Shown here one piece after another: positions 41,601 through 49,186 of a DNA stretch of 64,000 bases (within the stretch, counting starts at the first letter, position 1; each line of letters opens with the position of its first letter). The notes under the pieces were generated by a model that saw nothing but the letters and a program-made list of their open reading frames with translations, had not been told where the DNA came from and searched no databases. The position numbers and the translations under genes are program-made. The DNA comes from Paenibacillus oryzisoli (GTDB taxonomy: Bacteria > Bacillota > Bacilli > Paenibacillales > NBRC-103111): NCBI RefSeq assembly GCF_001653565.1, contig NZ_LYPB01000073.1:108896-172895 (forward strand), in the 5' to 3' direction.

Positions 41601-42701
41601 TTTCGTTTCTCCTAGATCAAACATGATATATTGGCCATCACCAGATGCTGACCAACGGCTGAATAAGTTGTTATCCAATGTGTTACTCTCTACATTGCCA
41701 TCGCTGCTGCTAGCGTTAACTTCTACGACTTGTAACGGTGTAACGGGTGCAGCTAACGTCGTTACATGGTATGTCAATGGCGTCGAATAATTACCAACGG
41801 GATCTCCCGCATACACGTGATAAGTAACACTTGTGTTAGGCGACAAGCCTTGAGCTGTATAGGTATTCCCTGTCATCGTTTTGACGAGGGTGTCATCTTG
41901 ATAGATCATATAATTAGATACAGAGCTATCATCTGTTGCTGCTGGCCAATTTAATTCGACAAAGTCGGTTCCGAGATTAGATGACTTTAGTGCAGCGTTG
42001 GATGGCCAAGTGGGTGGCGTGGTGTCACTTTGTACAACACGCGTCACACGAAGCTGTGACTTCGCATTCAACCCTGTAGCTTCTTTGGAATAGACATTAA
42101 CCGAGTTGCTTGAACTGTTGGCAACAACAAAGGATACAGCTCCATCAGCTACATGTTGTCTAACATATTCGGTCACGTCAACCTTATACAGCGCTGGATT
42201 TTGGCTGCTACCATTAATCTTATTAGGCTGAGTTACCGTGAATTGGCCAAGCTGCGTAAGTTGCGTCAAATCCGTATAAGGCGATGTCTGCCAAGTTATC
42301 GTGTTTTCTTCCCAGGCGAAGTTATCTAGGGCATAAACTTGCAGATCGGTATTAATTTCACTACTGCCTCGCTTGGCCGAAACTTCCAAATAAAATTTGT
42401 AGGTAGCATCTGCCACAGAGGTCACATTAAATTTAAAATAGGCTTGTTTCTTCTTGGTGCTGCTCGTCGAGATACTAAATACACCTTCAGCAGTATCCGT
42501 CTTGGTGTTATAATTCGTTGTTTCAACGCTAGCATTTCCCGTATCCTTAAGGAGAGCTGCGTCCTCGCTAGCAAGTAGCGGAGTACCCACATCCACTTCA
42601 ACATCTGCCGCCATACTAGTTACAGGAAGCAGTAAAAGCGAGACTATCAATGAGAAAATCAGCATGATGCTTATCTTACTTTTGACAAGATGATATTTCA
42701 T
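38700..42701 (-). CDS. Secreted, SLH-anchored multidomain beta-helix protein (pectate-lyase-like)
   Basis: This 1333-residue exoprotein has a signal peptide (to about residue 32, SMA-A). It continues with a DNRLRE/CBM96-like beta-sandwich (about 33-225, EGVFSISTSSTKKKQAYFKF), one fibronectin III domain (about 228-318), and an F5/8-type C (CBM32-like) module (about 325-450). The right-handed beta-helix opens with VVNYGADPIDNGHDDRVAIQ (about 490-960) and has NosD-like repeats (INNIIRNNT, IENNVIENT). A linker domain and three SLH repeats (about 1149-1333) follow, with FRPDQPITRAELATLLTRAL, GDGTFRPNQTITREEMAVMI and FDPEKEATRAQSAVLLQRL. The SLH repeats hold it to secondary cell-wall polymer. It probably cleaves or binds plant polysaccharide at the cell surface. 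Confidence 0.9.
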   Translation of the reverse strand: MKYHLVKSKISIMLIFSLIVSLLLLPVTSMAADVEVDVGTPLLASEDAALLKDTGNASVETTNYNTKTDTAEGVFSISTSSTKKKQAYFKFNVTSVADATYKFYLEVSAKRGSSEINTDLQVYALDNFAWEENTITWQTSPYTDLTQLTQLGQFTVTQPNKINGSSQNPALYKVDVTEYVRQHVADGAVSFVVANSSSNSVNVYSKEATGLNAKSQLRVTRVVQSDTTPPTWPSNAALKSSNLGTDFVELNWPAATDDSSVSNYMIYQDDTLVKTMTGNTYTAQGLSPNTSVTYHVYAGDPVGNYSTPLTYHVTTLAAPVTPLQVVEVNASSSDGNVESNTLDNNLFSRWSASGDGQYIMFDLGETKRIGYVGISFYKGDQRYAPIDIQTSNDALTWTNVFSGNSRSDTANMQAFDIADTDARFVKIIGHGTSDGKTFISLTEVMIYPPFLNGDTPVAVVPNTIPEAPPGTLPFTKAGLTKQDGSAHPLHTPNPVTGTTHNVVNYGADPIDNGHDDRVAIQNAIDASSPGDEVYIPNGVYNLISSPDGFVNIKLKSGVNLRGESQSDTILKSSIDNIKNSSVVKSSNQHDIVVSNLTVTSTWNRNFSLEHATNNPDAGGPDSSIAIANYGESPSYNVTIDHVTVERFSRMAIRIENSHDVVVRRSTFRNATDLGGGGAGYGTSIQGMPKVDRLGFDNDTYWNVVEDSIFQGPYLRHGSLIQNVAHNNTLRNNHYINTKLDAIDLHGELEYLNEVYGNTIENIWTGGGVGLGNTGGTAPTNHSKSGPKNHIHDNAIRNSREGIVVTMGTPETLIENNVIENTTTVSNAVGINILNGPGTRIINNIIRNNTATNYWGIMLEHDNGDKNANFVGAGDPQDVQIIGNTITGNTYGIQLQAGTNIVLTNNYLNNLGTNYERADGVTTTEIWPTPTLDNSSSTPSSTGGSPLSNNSEILNAKVTEENGKAVATATLDEKTLDTIIKAQGNGPITIVVDAPSVVGQIQLTLNQSSLQKLKDIPFATIKTDMGSVKLPLHQLDMSQLAGIQVNIGRNENASAQANAAGIKVVNAIDFTMQAVMGDGKSATISSFSSYVPYTVQVDRAINERYLAAVRVVKDAQGKPTYEPVPLTVKSGEATLYSHSNETFLLIENDISFIDTNGHWAQDGIERMANKWLVQGVSKEEFRPDQPITRAELATLLTRALGIKSSNETRAFKDLSPTDWFNDSIHAAVEGGIITGYGDGTFRPNQTITREEMAVMIDRALQSAGYDNQQLTGDSTIFTDQKHIQSWSTDAVRRLVQLHLMEGMTPTSFDPEKEATRAQSAVLLQRLIQILTFTN

Positions 42702-42737
42702 TCCGACAAAACTCCTTATCGTTTAGATTTCGCCCAT

Positions 42738-42751
42738 TGTAAGCGTATACA
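42738..42751. promoter_or_regulatory. CcpA cre-like site upstream of the SLH protein gene
   Basis: TGTAAGCGTATACA matches TGWNANCGNTNWCA at 13 of 14 positions, 37-50 bases above the start codon. It would be a road-block type site for catabolite repression. Confidence 0.6.
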
Positions 42752-42832
42752 AAAATGATCATACTTCCTTTCTTGCAAATTGAATTGTCATTTATTTAGG
42801 TTAGGGAGTGGATAAATTTAGGATCTCGCGGC

Positions 42833-42859
42833 AAAAAAACCGATCCATAAGGATCGGTT
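42833..42859 (-). terminator. Terminator after the small Sm-like gene
   Basis: AACCGATCC and GGATCGGTT enclose a 4-base loop, and seven T residues follow on the minus strand. Confidence 0.92.
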
Positions 42860-42880
42860 AGGTGCGCAAGTCCAGTTATA

Positions 42881-43117
42881 TTAGTACAACGGCTGTGGCG
42901 TATACACAGGCTGCGGACATTGCGGATACGGCATGATATCTCTCACTTGATTGAACGTATAGTGCTTCGTAGCGAATTGCGTATGATATAAATATTCAAT
43001 GACGTAGATCGATCCATCTTGTACACTGCACAGAATACCGGATACGCCAGTACCATCCATCAAGGAAATACCAACAGGTCTTCCGATTAAAGCGTAAGCT
43101 TTCTGCTGTATGGGCAT
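42881..43117 (-). CDS. Small Sm-like-barrel-type protein, unknown function
   Basis: This 78-residue protein is not a known named gene to me. Residues 8-60 read like a small beta-barrel (ALIGRPVGISLMDGTGVSGI, LCSVQDGSIYVIEYL), with a Gly turn after the first strand as in Sm-like folds. The tail is Pro/Gln/Tyr-rich (PYPQCPQPVYTPQPLY), reminiscent of spore-coat or surface proteins. AGGAG precedes the ATG by 10 bases and a strong terminator follows, supporting a real, probably monocistronic gene. Confidence 0.7.
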   Translation of the reverse strand: MPIQQKAYALIGRPVGISLMDGTGVSGILCSVQDGSIYVIEYLYHTQFATKHYTFNQVRDIMPYPQCPQPVYTPQPLY

Positions 43118-43164
43118 AAATCATCATCTCCTGATGTACCCTATGCCGCCAACCGCCCAAATGT

Positions 43165-45228
43165 TCAAGCTCCGCTCAACTTTTCCACGCCTACCCTTCC
43201 CGAGAAAAAGGTAGCTCCACCACCCATATCGGCCACACGATCAGGTGTCAGGACATTGACGCGCGTTTTGCCCCCTTGGGTATCGGCCCATAGCCCTTGA
43301 CTGACGACCACCCCGCGCTGTACATCGCGGCCCGCCATAACTACCAGCTCACACTCGCCGCGCTCATTCCACACCCGTGCGGTATCGCCGCTAGCCAAAC
43401 CTAATGCCGATGCATCGTTGTTATGCATATGCAGCTTTGGCATTTTCTCCATACGGACATGCTTCTCGTTATGTGCAAATGTTGAATTCAAGAAGTTATG
43501 ATTCGGCGCTGGAATGAACATAAATGGCAAATCACTGGTTTCAGCAAGCGGCACATACGTTGGAAGTGCTGGAAACCCCTTACTTGCCATGTCGGCCGAG
43601 TAGAGTTCAATTTTGCCGCTAGGCGTCCGCAGTTTCCCGGGAAATAAGGGCAGAGTCGCTGCCTTCATGAATCCGGTTTCCAACAAAGCATCATATGAAA
43701 TGTCGGCTAATGCTGGGTTTCCAGGATGATCCAATGCCTGACGTACCATGTCTTCATCGCTGTCCCGCAGCGCTTCATCTTCATAGCCCATCTTCGCTGC
43801 GAGCAATCGGAACACATCCACATTCGCTTTGCTCTCCCCATAAGGCGCAATTACAGGCAACTGAAGATGCACGTAGTGATGCCAATAGGAGCGATAGAAA
43901 TCTGTATTTTCAAAAGAGGAGGTCGCTGGGAGCACAATATCCGCATACTTGGCTGTCTCCGTTAGGAACAAATCATGCACGACAGTGAATAGATCTTCTC
44001 GCACCAGCCCCGCTTTCACTTTATTCGCATGAGGAGCGACCAGCGCTGGATTCGAATTATACACATACAAAGCGTGGATAGGCGGGTCCAGCTCGAGCAA
44101 GGCGCTGCCAAGCAAGTTCATATTGATGAGACGCGCACTCTTCGTTCGCAAATCCGGCCGTTGCAAGGCCGGCAAATTATGCTCTAGATAAGCGCCATTT
44201 CCTTTAATTGCACCGCCGCCAGGGTGCAGCCATTGTCCTGTTAACGCCGGTAAGCAAGCGATCGTCCGCACGCACATACCGCCATTATCGTGATGTTGGA
44301 TTCCATTCCCAATACGAATGAAAGCTGGTGAAGTCTCGCCATATAAGCGAGCAAGGCGATAAATGTCTACCACAGGCACACCTGTAATTGCAGATACACT
44401 GGCAGGATCGTATTGCTTTACATGCTCCCTAAGCTCTTCGTACCCTAGCGTGTATTGCTGTAGGAAATCCTCATCCGTCATCCCCTCATTGAACAGGATA
44501 TGCATCATGCCAAGGGCCAGAGCCGCATCCGTACCTGGCAAAATGGGAATGAACCAGTCCGCCCAGCGGCCTGTTTGGTTCTTATGCGCATCAATTACGA
44601 TGATTTGCGCGCCATTCTTGCGGGCTTTCTCAGCCAGCATCACCTGATGCATATTCGTGCTGACCGCATTGATTCCCCACATGATGATCAGCTTCGCGTT
44701 CACCGTATCCTCTGGATCGGTCCCGTAGCTGCCGCCCATCGTGTATTTGTAGCCTTCCGTGCCGGCTGATTCGCAAATCGAATACATCAGACGGCTCGCT
44801 CCCATCCGGTGGAAGAAGCGGCGATCCATGCCTTCCGTTCCGATTCTCCCCATATTGCCATAGAAACTATAGGGCAATATGGATTCTGGGCCTTCCGAGG
44901 CAATCAGTTCCTTCCAGCGACTCGTGATCGTGTTCAACGCCTCATCCCAGGAAATCTGCTCGAACGAGGCCTCCTCCCCCTTGGGGCCGACACGTTTCAA
45001 GGGATACTGCAATCTTTTATCATCATAAATACGTGCCGTCATGTTGCGAACTTTATTGCAAATAGCTCCCTGTGTCACGGGGTGTTCAGGGTCTCCTTCG
45101 ATTTTAACAATCTTCCCGTCTTCTTTATGAAGCAGCAATCCGCACTGATCCGGGCAATCCAGAGGGCAGACAGCTGGAAAAATACCTTGTTGTTCTTCAG
45201 TCATGGTTGTAGACATTGTTGTGCGCAT
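43165..45228 (-). CDS. Molybdopterin-dependent oxidoreductase (YyaE/YoaE-like)
   Basis: This 687-residue protein of the DMSO-reductase superfamily has an N-terminal [4Fe-4S] motif Cys21-x3-Cys25-x3-Cys29-x27-Cys57 in CPLDCPDQCG and GAICNK. Molybdopterin-binding blocks follow (GRIGTEGMDRRFFHRMGASR, IMWGINAVSTNMHQ, LPGTDAALALGMMHIL). The C-terminal dinucleotide-binding domain starts near LHMHNNDASALGLASGD. There is no Tat signal, so it is cytosolic. No partner Fe-S subunit or membrane anchor is adjacent, as in Bacillus YyaE/YoaE, whose substrate is unknown. AGGAG precedes the start region. Confidence 0.9.
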   Translation of the reverse strand: MRTTMSTTMTEEQQGIFPAVCPLDCPDQCGLLLHKEDGKIVKIEGDPEHPVTQGAICNKVRNMTARIYDDKRLQYPLKRVGPKGEEASFEQISWDEALNTITSRWKELIASEGPESILPYSFYGNMGRIGTEGMDRRFFHRMGASRLMYSICESAGTEGYKYTMGGSYGTDPEDTVNAKLIIMWGINAVSTNMHQVMLAEKARKNGAQIIVIDAHKNQTGRWADWFIPILPGTDAALALGMMHILFNEGMTDEDFLQQYTLGYEELREHVKQYDPASVSAITGVPVVDIYRLARLYGETSPAFIRIGNGIQHHDNGGMCVRTIACLPALTGQWLHPGGGAIKGNGAYLEHNLPALQRPDLRTKSARLINMNLLGSALLELDPPIHALYVYNSNPALVAPHANKVKAGLVREDLFTVVHDLFLTETAKYADIVLPATSSFENTDFYRSYWHHYVHLQLPVIAPYGESKANVDVFRLLAAKMGYEDEALRDSDEDMVRQALDHPGNPALADISYDALLETGFMKAATLPLFPGKLRTPSGKIELYSADMASKGFPALPTYVPLAETSDLPFMFIPAPNHNFLNSTFAHNEKHVRMEKMPKLHMHNNDASALGLASGDTARVWNERGECELVVMAGRDVQRGVVVSQGLWADTQGGKTRVNVLTPDRVADMGGGATFFSGRVGVEKLSGA

Positions 45229-45377
45229 GGACTCTTCCTAGCTCCTTTCACATACATCATTTCTTTACTATATACCGAAAAGGAATGGAAGTGAAACCTC
45301 GCACTAGCAGCTTAAACGCCAGGCGATGCCGTGAGGTGGATAATCGGGCAACGCCAAATGCCTCTTAGTCCATGAAA

Positions 45378-45422
45378 ATAACCGCCCCCTCACGATATGG
45401 AATATCCTGAGGGGGCGGTTAT
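45378..45422 (-). terminator. Terminator after sdaAA
   Basis: A 15-bp stem ATAACCGCCCCCTCA / TGAGGGGGCGGTTAT is very GC-rich, with a 15-base loop. It lies just past the sdaAA stop and also faces the downstream side of the molybdopterin gene's promoter. Confidence 0.88.
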
Positions 45423-45433
45423 TTGTACGCCTG

Positions 45434-46318
45434 CTATTCTTTCTTTTTTAGGTTCAATTCCTTCATAATTTTACGCCCTGTCGGTGTCTGCGCTAAACCG
45501 CCTTTGGCCGTTTCCCGATGTTTCTCCGGCATGGCTGTGCCTACCTCATACATCACTTGGACGACTTCATCGGAAGGGATCACCGAACGGACTCCTGCGA
45601 GTGCCATATCAGCTGCCGCCATCGCGTTTACTGCGCCGAAGCCATTGCGAACGATACAAGGGATTTCTACTAATCCACCAACGGGATCGCAAATCAGTCC
45701 GAGCGTATTCTTCAGCGCAAGTCCGACCGCATGCATCGCTTGCTCAGGCGTACCGCCGCGCAGCTCAACGAGTGCGCCAGCTGCCATCCCGATTGCCGAG
45801 CCAACTTCGGCCTGACATCCGCCTTCTGCGCCGGAAACGAATGAATTGTTGGCGATCACATAGCCGATCGCACCTGCACATAGCAACCCTTTGACCAAGT
45901 GATCATCTTCCCAGCCAAAACGCTGCTGAGAACTAATAAATACCCCTGGAATAATTCCGCATGAACCAGCCGTCGGTGTCGCAATAATTCGGCCCATGGA
46001 TGCGTTAACTTCGGATACCGCTAAAGCATAGGCCATCGCTTTGCAAGCCTCTTCGCCCAGCGATGCCTCCGTTGTCGTGAGGTAGGTAGCCACACGCTGC
46101 GCATCCTTCCCCGTTAACCCGCTTCGCGAGGTCGTATCCTCGGTTAGACCTTTGCTTACTGCTTCTTTCATGATTTGATAATAGGCACGCATTTTATCAA
46201 ATACATATTCGGGCGATTTGCCTGATTCTTCACTTTGATCAGCCAGCATCACTTCTGCTATCGTCAAGCCTTCCGCCGCACATAGATCGGCTAGCTGCTT
46301 TAATGTCCGAAACCTCAT
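45434..46318 (-). CDS. sdaAA: L-serine dehydratase, iron-sulfur type, alpha subunit
   Basis: This 294-residue catalytic subunit deaminates L-serine to pyruvate with a [4Fe-4S] cluster. Cluster/active-site phrases seen are TPTAGSCGIIPG, GAEGGCQAEVGSAIG and LGLICDPVGGLVEIPCIVR. Its ATG overlaps the beta-subunit stop by 4 bp (ATGA), ensuring equal production. This is the two-chain Bacillus-type enzyme. Confidence 0.96.
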   Translation of the reverse strand: MRFRTLKQLADLCAAEGLTIAEVMLADQSEESGKSPEYVFDKMRAYYQIMKEAVSKGLTEDTTSRSGLTGKDAQRVATYLTTTEASLGEEACKAMAYALAVSEVNASMGRIIATPTAGSCGIIPGVFISSQQRFGWEDDHLVKGLLCAGAIGYVIANNSFVSGAEGGCQAEVGSAIGMAAGALVELRGGTPEQAMHAVGLALKNTLGLICDPVGGLVEIPCIVRNGFGAVNAMAAADMALAGVRSVIPSDEVVQVMYEVGTAMPEKHRETAKGGLAQTPTGRKIMKELNLKKKE

Positions 46319-46995
46319 TCGTCGCCTCTTTCTGCCAGATCCACTTTTCTAACGTCAGTGATCATGTTTAGACGCAGAATTTGTTCTACTAAAGGAGCTG
46401 GAATTGACGCATCCGTCTCAATGACCGTCATCGCTTCGCGATTGCGCCCTTTTCGGTCCAAATCCATAAATCCAATATTGATCTGATTGCTCCCTAGCAG
46501 CGTAGTAATATCTGCAATCATTCCTGGCCGATCATGATGGGATACCACCAATGTAGGGTAATTCGCTGTGAATTTCACATCAAATTGATTAACATTGATA
46601 ATCTCAACATTGCCTCCGCCGATCGAAGCCCCTCTCATGCTGATTTTCCGCGATTCTGAGGTAAGTACAATACCCACCGTGTTCGGGTGATCAGCCTTAT
46701 CTTTGCTAATATGAAAAGCTACAGCGACGCCTAACGCTTCCGCTTCATCTGCCGCTCCCGGAATACGTGGATCATCCGTCTCCCAATCCATAATTCCACC
46801 GATCAGCGCGAGATCCGTGCCATGCCCTCGATACGTATCTGCGAAAGATCCGTACAACGTGATCTCTGCTTGGAGCGGCTGTTCGCCTAGCAGTTGCCTG
46901 GCAACGCGTCCCAATCGAATTGCACCCGCGGTATGCGAGGAGGAGGGACCGATCATCGAGGGGCCGATGATGGAAAAAACATCTTTAAAACGCAT
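46315..46995 (-). CDS. sdaAB: L-serine dehydratase, iron-sulfur type, beta subunit
   Basis: This 226-residue partner of sdaAA has an N-terminal SIIGPSMIGPSSSHTAGAIR, the serine-binding-like loop, and a C-terminal ACT domain (about 150-225, TLVVSHHDRPGMIADITTLL) that probably senses L-serine. ATG 46995 has AGGAG 9 bases above; a GTG one codon earlier is possible. A promoter with a 14-bp palindrome lies about 50-80 bases upstream. Confidence 0.95.
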   Translation of the reverse strand: MRFKDVFSIIGPSMIGPSSSHTAGAIRLGRVARQLLGEQPLQAEITLYGSFADTYRGHGTDLALIGGIMDWETDDPRIPGAADEAEALGVAVAFHISKDKADHPNTVGIVLTSESRKISMRGASIGGGNVEIINVNQFDVKFTANYPTLVVSHHDRPGMIADITTLLGSNQINIGFMDLDRKGRNREAMTVIETDASIPAPLVEQILRLNMITDVRKVDLAERGDE

Positions 46996-47039
46996 CACAC
47001 AGCGCTCCTATCCTAAGGTGTTACTTACTATCTTCTCCT

Positions 47040-47075
47040 ATTGTATGAAAGGGGACATATAAAAGACAAGTCTTT
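47040..47075 (-). promoter_or_regulatory. sdaAB-sdaAA promoter with overlapping palindrome
   Basis: On the minus strand TTGTCT (47064-47069) and TACAAT (47040-47045) are 18 bp apart. The perfect palindrome AAAGACAAGTCTTT (47062-47075) covers the -35, an arrangement suited to repression. Confidence 0.5.
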
Positions 47076-47228
47076 AAATTGACTAAATAAAATATTTTTC
47101 GCGCCATCTTGAAGCTTTATTCAATGGAGTGAAGGCGGCAACTCGGTGCCGTGGCATACGCTAGTACGCTAGTTGCTCTTCAGAGAACGCTTAGATCCTC
47201 AAGTCCCTCCCCTTCCCCTTGTCAAAAA

Positions 47229-47352
47229 TGCATAAAGGCACTTTTCGACTGGTTTTCCCCACGGTTCCTTGGAAATGGATGCAAAAAGGCATCAATTTCA
47301 GGTATTTTCAGGTCATTATCACGAAATATATTAAAATTGATGCCTTTTTGCA
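47229..47352. repeat. Three short TGC/GCA palindromic units, two forming a 19-bp inverted repeat
   Basis: TGCATAAAGGCA (47229), TGCAAAAAGGCA (47280) and, inverted, TGCCTTTTTGCA (47341) are spaced 51 and 61 bp. The second and third extend into a perfect 19-bp inverted repeat (47280-47298 with 47334-47352). Spacing and A/T core resemble arrays 1-3, but the arm sequence differs. Confidence 0.65.
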
Positions 47353-47420
47353 CGTATTTGTCAATTTTGGCCCTAAATTAGTCTAAAAGGTTGTATTTTT
47401 ACATTTTTGGGGAAGGGTGA

Positions 47421-47580
47421 GGGGAGAGTTGGGGTAGATGGGGTGAGGGGGAGAGTTGGGGTTGATGGAGTGATGGGAGAGTTGAAGTAGAAGGGGGATG
47501 CGAGAATTGGAGTAGATAAGGTGATGAGTGAATTGGAGTAGATAAGGTGATGAGTGAATTGAAGTAGATAAGTGTTGGGT
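47421..47580. repeat. 26-bp purine-rich tandem repeat (about 6 copies)
   Basis: The unit approximates GAATTGGAGTAGATAAGGTG plus ATGAGT. The last three copies are near identical, and the first three are G-richer and degenerate (GAGAGTTGGGGTAGATGGGG). Confidence 0.85.
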
Positions 47581-47670
47581 GAAAATGAAAAGCGTATAAA
47601 CCCTGCTCGCGTTCACGCCAGCAGTAGCTCTGCTCCTGCTTCAAGCCCAACGCCCCCAAATAATAAAACA

Positions 47671-47697
47671 AAAAACCAGCGCCTCAAGGCACTGGTT
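47671..47697 (-). terminator. Terminator after the ThuA-like gene
   Basis: On the minus strand, AACCAGTGCC and GGCGCTGGTT flank a 4-base loop, followed by TTTTTTG. Confidence 0.9.
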
Positions 47698-47727
47698 CGT
47701 GTCAATTGGTTCGAGCCCATTGTCAGC

Positions 47728-48375
47728 TTAGTTAACCGGCAAGCCTGCTGCCCAGAAACCGGCAGAACGGATCCACTTCCCATATGTCTCCGACTGAAAG
47801 GATGGCGGATGATGGCCAGGCATCAGGTAAACGACTCTGCCCAACCCATATGTGCGCGTCCATGCTGCAGGCCATTGTTTGCCTTCATGTACGTACGTCA
47901 GGAGGAGCTCGATCTGCGCGAGTGGGTCTAGTTCGAAGCGGTACGGCTCTTCGTCCATCTCGAATGGCTCCAGTCCGTTCGTTAATGAATGATCGCTCTC
48001 TATCTTCTCGAAAGGGAGTCTCGTGTAGGCTGGGTGACCTGTAAATCTTGCACCGATCAGCTGGCTAAGCTCCGGGCTGCCCTGGATGGAGATGCCGTTA
48101 TGGATAATGAGTAGACCCCCTCCGCCAGCAACATATTGAAGGAGGCCAGCTGTTTCTTCAGCCTCAGGCACTCCCCCCCATATGTCTAAGTAGGAAACGA
48201 CTAATGGATAGGGCCGGAGGACGTCCACTTTCAGATGAGCAGTGCCTTCAACTGATGTGACTTGAAAAGATGACCCTAAGTTATCGATGATAAGCTGCTG
48301 CACCGCCCGCAATTTATGGTATGGTGCATCGTCGTTATTGCCAAGAAGCAAGGTAGGAATACTTATACTTGCCAT
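47728..48375 (-). CDS. ThuA-domain protein (glutamine-amidotransferase-like fold)
   Basis: This 215-residue protein of the ThuA family has YPLVVSYLDIWGGVPEAEET, GGGGLLIIHNGISIQG, GARFTGHPAYTRLPFEKIE, and the C-terminal GLGRVVYLMPGHHPPSFQSE. In ThuA relatives the fold supports keto-disaccharide or sugar modification, but the reaction is uncertain. The Cys nucleophile of true amidotransferases is missing (IIHNG). AAGGAG lies 10 bases before the ATG. It may be co-transcribed with the SDR gene 35 bp upstream. Confidence 0.85.
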   Translation of the reverse strand: MASISIPTLLLGNNDDAPYHKLRAVQQLIIDNLGSSFQVTSVEGTAHLKVDVLRPYPLVVSYLDIWGGVPEAEETAGLLQYVAGGGGLLIIHNGISIQGSPELSQLIGARFTGHPAYTRLPFEKIESDHSLTNGLEPFEMDEEPYRFELDPLAQIELLLTYVHEGKQWPAAWTRTYGLGRVVYLMPGHHPPSFQSETYGKWIRSAGFWAAGLPVN

Positions 48376-48410
48376 TCGAATTCATCTCCTTTTCTCCATG
48401 TCGCCATGAC

Positions 48411-49142
48411 TTACCACGGCCATTGTCCGCCTTGATAGTCAGTTAGTGCCAGTGCTTGATCCGGCCAATCGGGTCCGAGTCGCTGCTCGAGGAGGCTGAG
48501 AATGTGTTGAGCAGATTGCTCAGGCGTCAGCTTGGCTGTCGCATCTAGCTCGCCTTTCATATAAGACTGCACATGCCCGGGATGCACGACCATCACTTTG
48601 CCGCCTTGCGGTGAAATTTGGTTATGAACGAGTTGTGATTGCATATTGAGCGCAGATTTGGACATGCAGTAGGCATACCAAGCAGTTCGCTTACAAGCCC
48701 CGATGCTGCCCGCTTCGGACGAGATGTTCATAATGATTTTGTCGGTGCTTTTTAAAATAGGATTAATCAACCCATTCGTCATACGCAATGCACCAAGTGT
48801 ATTCACCCGGAAGGCCTGCTCAATGTCTTCAAAATCCAACTCATCCTGAATGTTCGAGGTCGTATCCCCCAGGATAGCACCATTATTGATGAGCAGATCA
48901 AGCCGTTCCGTTTCGGCAACTACGATACGCAGCGCTTCCGCTACACGCGTCGCATCGCTGATATCCAGACGAATAGGACGCAGCCGCTTACCGTAAGCTG
49001 CCTCCAACTCCTGCAATGCCTGACATTCCTCCGCATACTGCCCTGCCCATACATCATAACCTCGCGCCAATAGTCCTTTGGCCAATGCAAGACCAAGCCC
49101 TCGGTCAGCTCCGGTGACCAAGGCCCAACGATTGTTTTTCAT
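48411..49142 (-). CDS. Short-chain dehydrogenase/reductase
   Basis: This 243-residue SDR has WALVTGADRGLGLALAKGLL (cofactor loop), RLDLLINNGAILGD, Ser in IIMNISSEAGSIG, and YAYCMSKSALN with Tyr and Lys, followed by VVHPGHVQSYMKGEL. It belongs to the atypical carbonyl-reductase-like branch (NNG rather than NNAG). ATG 49142 gives a normal length; the 17 residues encoded further upstream are probably not translated. It is followed by the ThuA gene on the same strand. Confidence 0.86.
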   Translation of the reverse strand: MKNNRWALVTGADRGLGLALAKGLLARGYDVWAGQYAEECQALQELEAAYGKRLRPIRLDISDATRVAEALRIVVAETERLDLLINNGAILGDTTSNIQDELDFEDIEQAFRVNTLGALRMTNGLINPILKSTDKIIMNISSEAGSIGACKRTAWYAYCMSKSALNMQSQLVHNQISPQGGKVMVVHPGHVQSYMKGELDATAKLTPEQSAQHILSLLEQRLGPDWPDQALALTDYQGGQWPW

Positions 49143-49186
49143 AGCCGCAAGCAGCTCCCCTCTTATGTAATGAATGAATGAATGCT

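Larger units (their letters stand above)
47076..47667. other. Non-coding gap between sdaAB and the ThuA-like gene
   Basis: This gap of about 600 bases holds a group of short A/T-core palindromes with a 19-bp inverted repeat (47229-47352) and a 26-bp purine-rich tandem repeat (47421-47580). Open frames across it are low-complexity products of the repeats. No gene is supported. Confidence 0.7.

Noticed and set aside
47383-47671. Two minus-strand frames over the 26-bp tandem repeat
   Set aside because: They are low-complexity His/Ser/Pro/Asn repeats created by the tandem DNA, without a ribosome site or homology.
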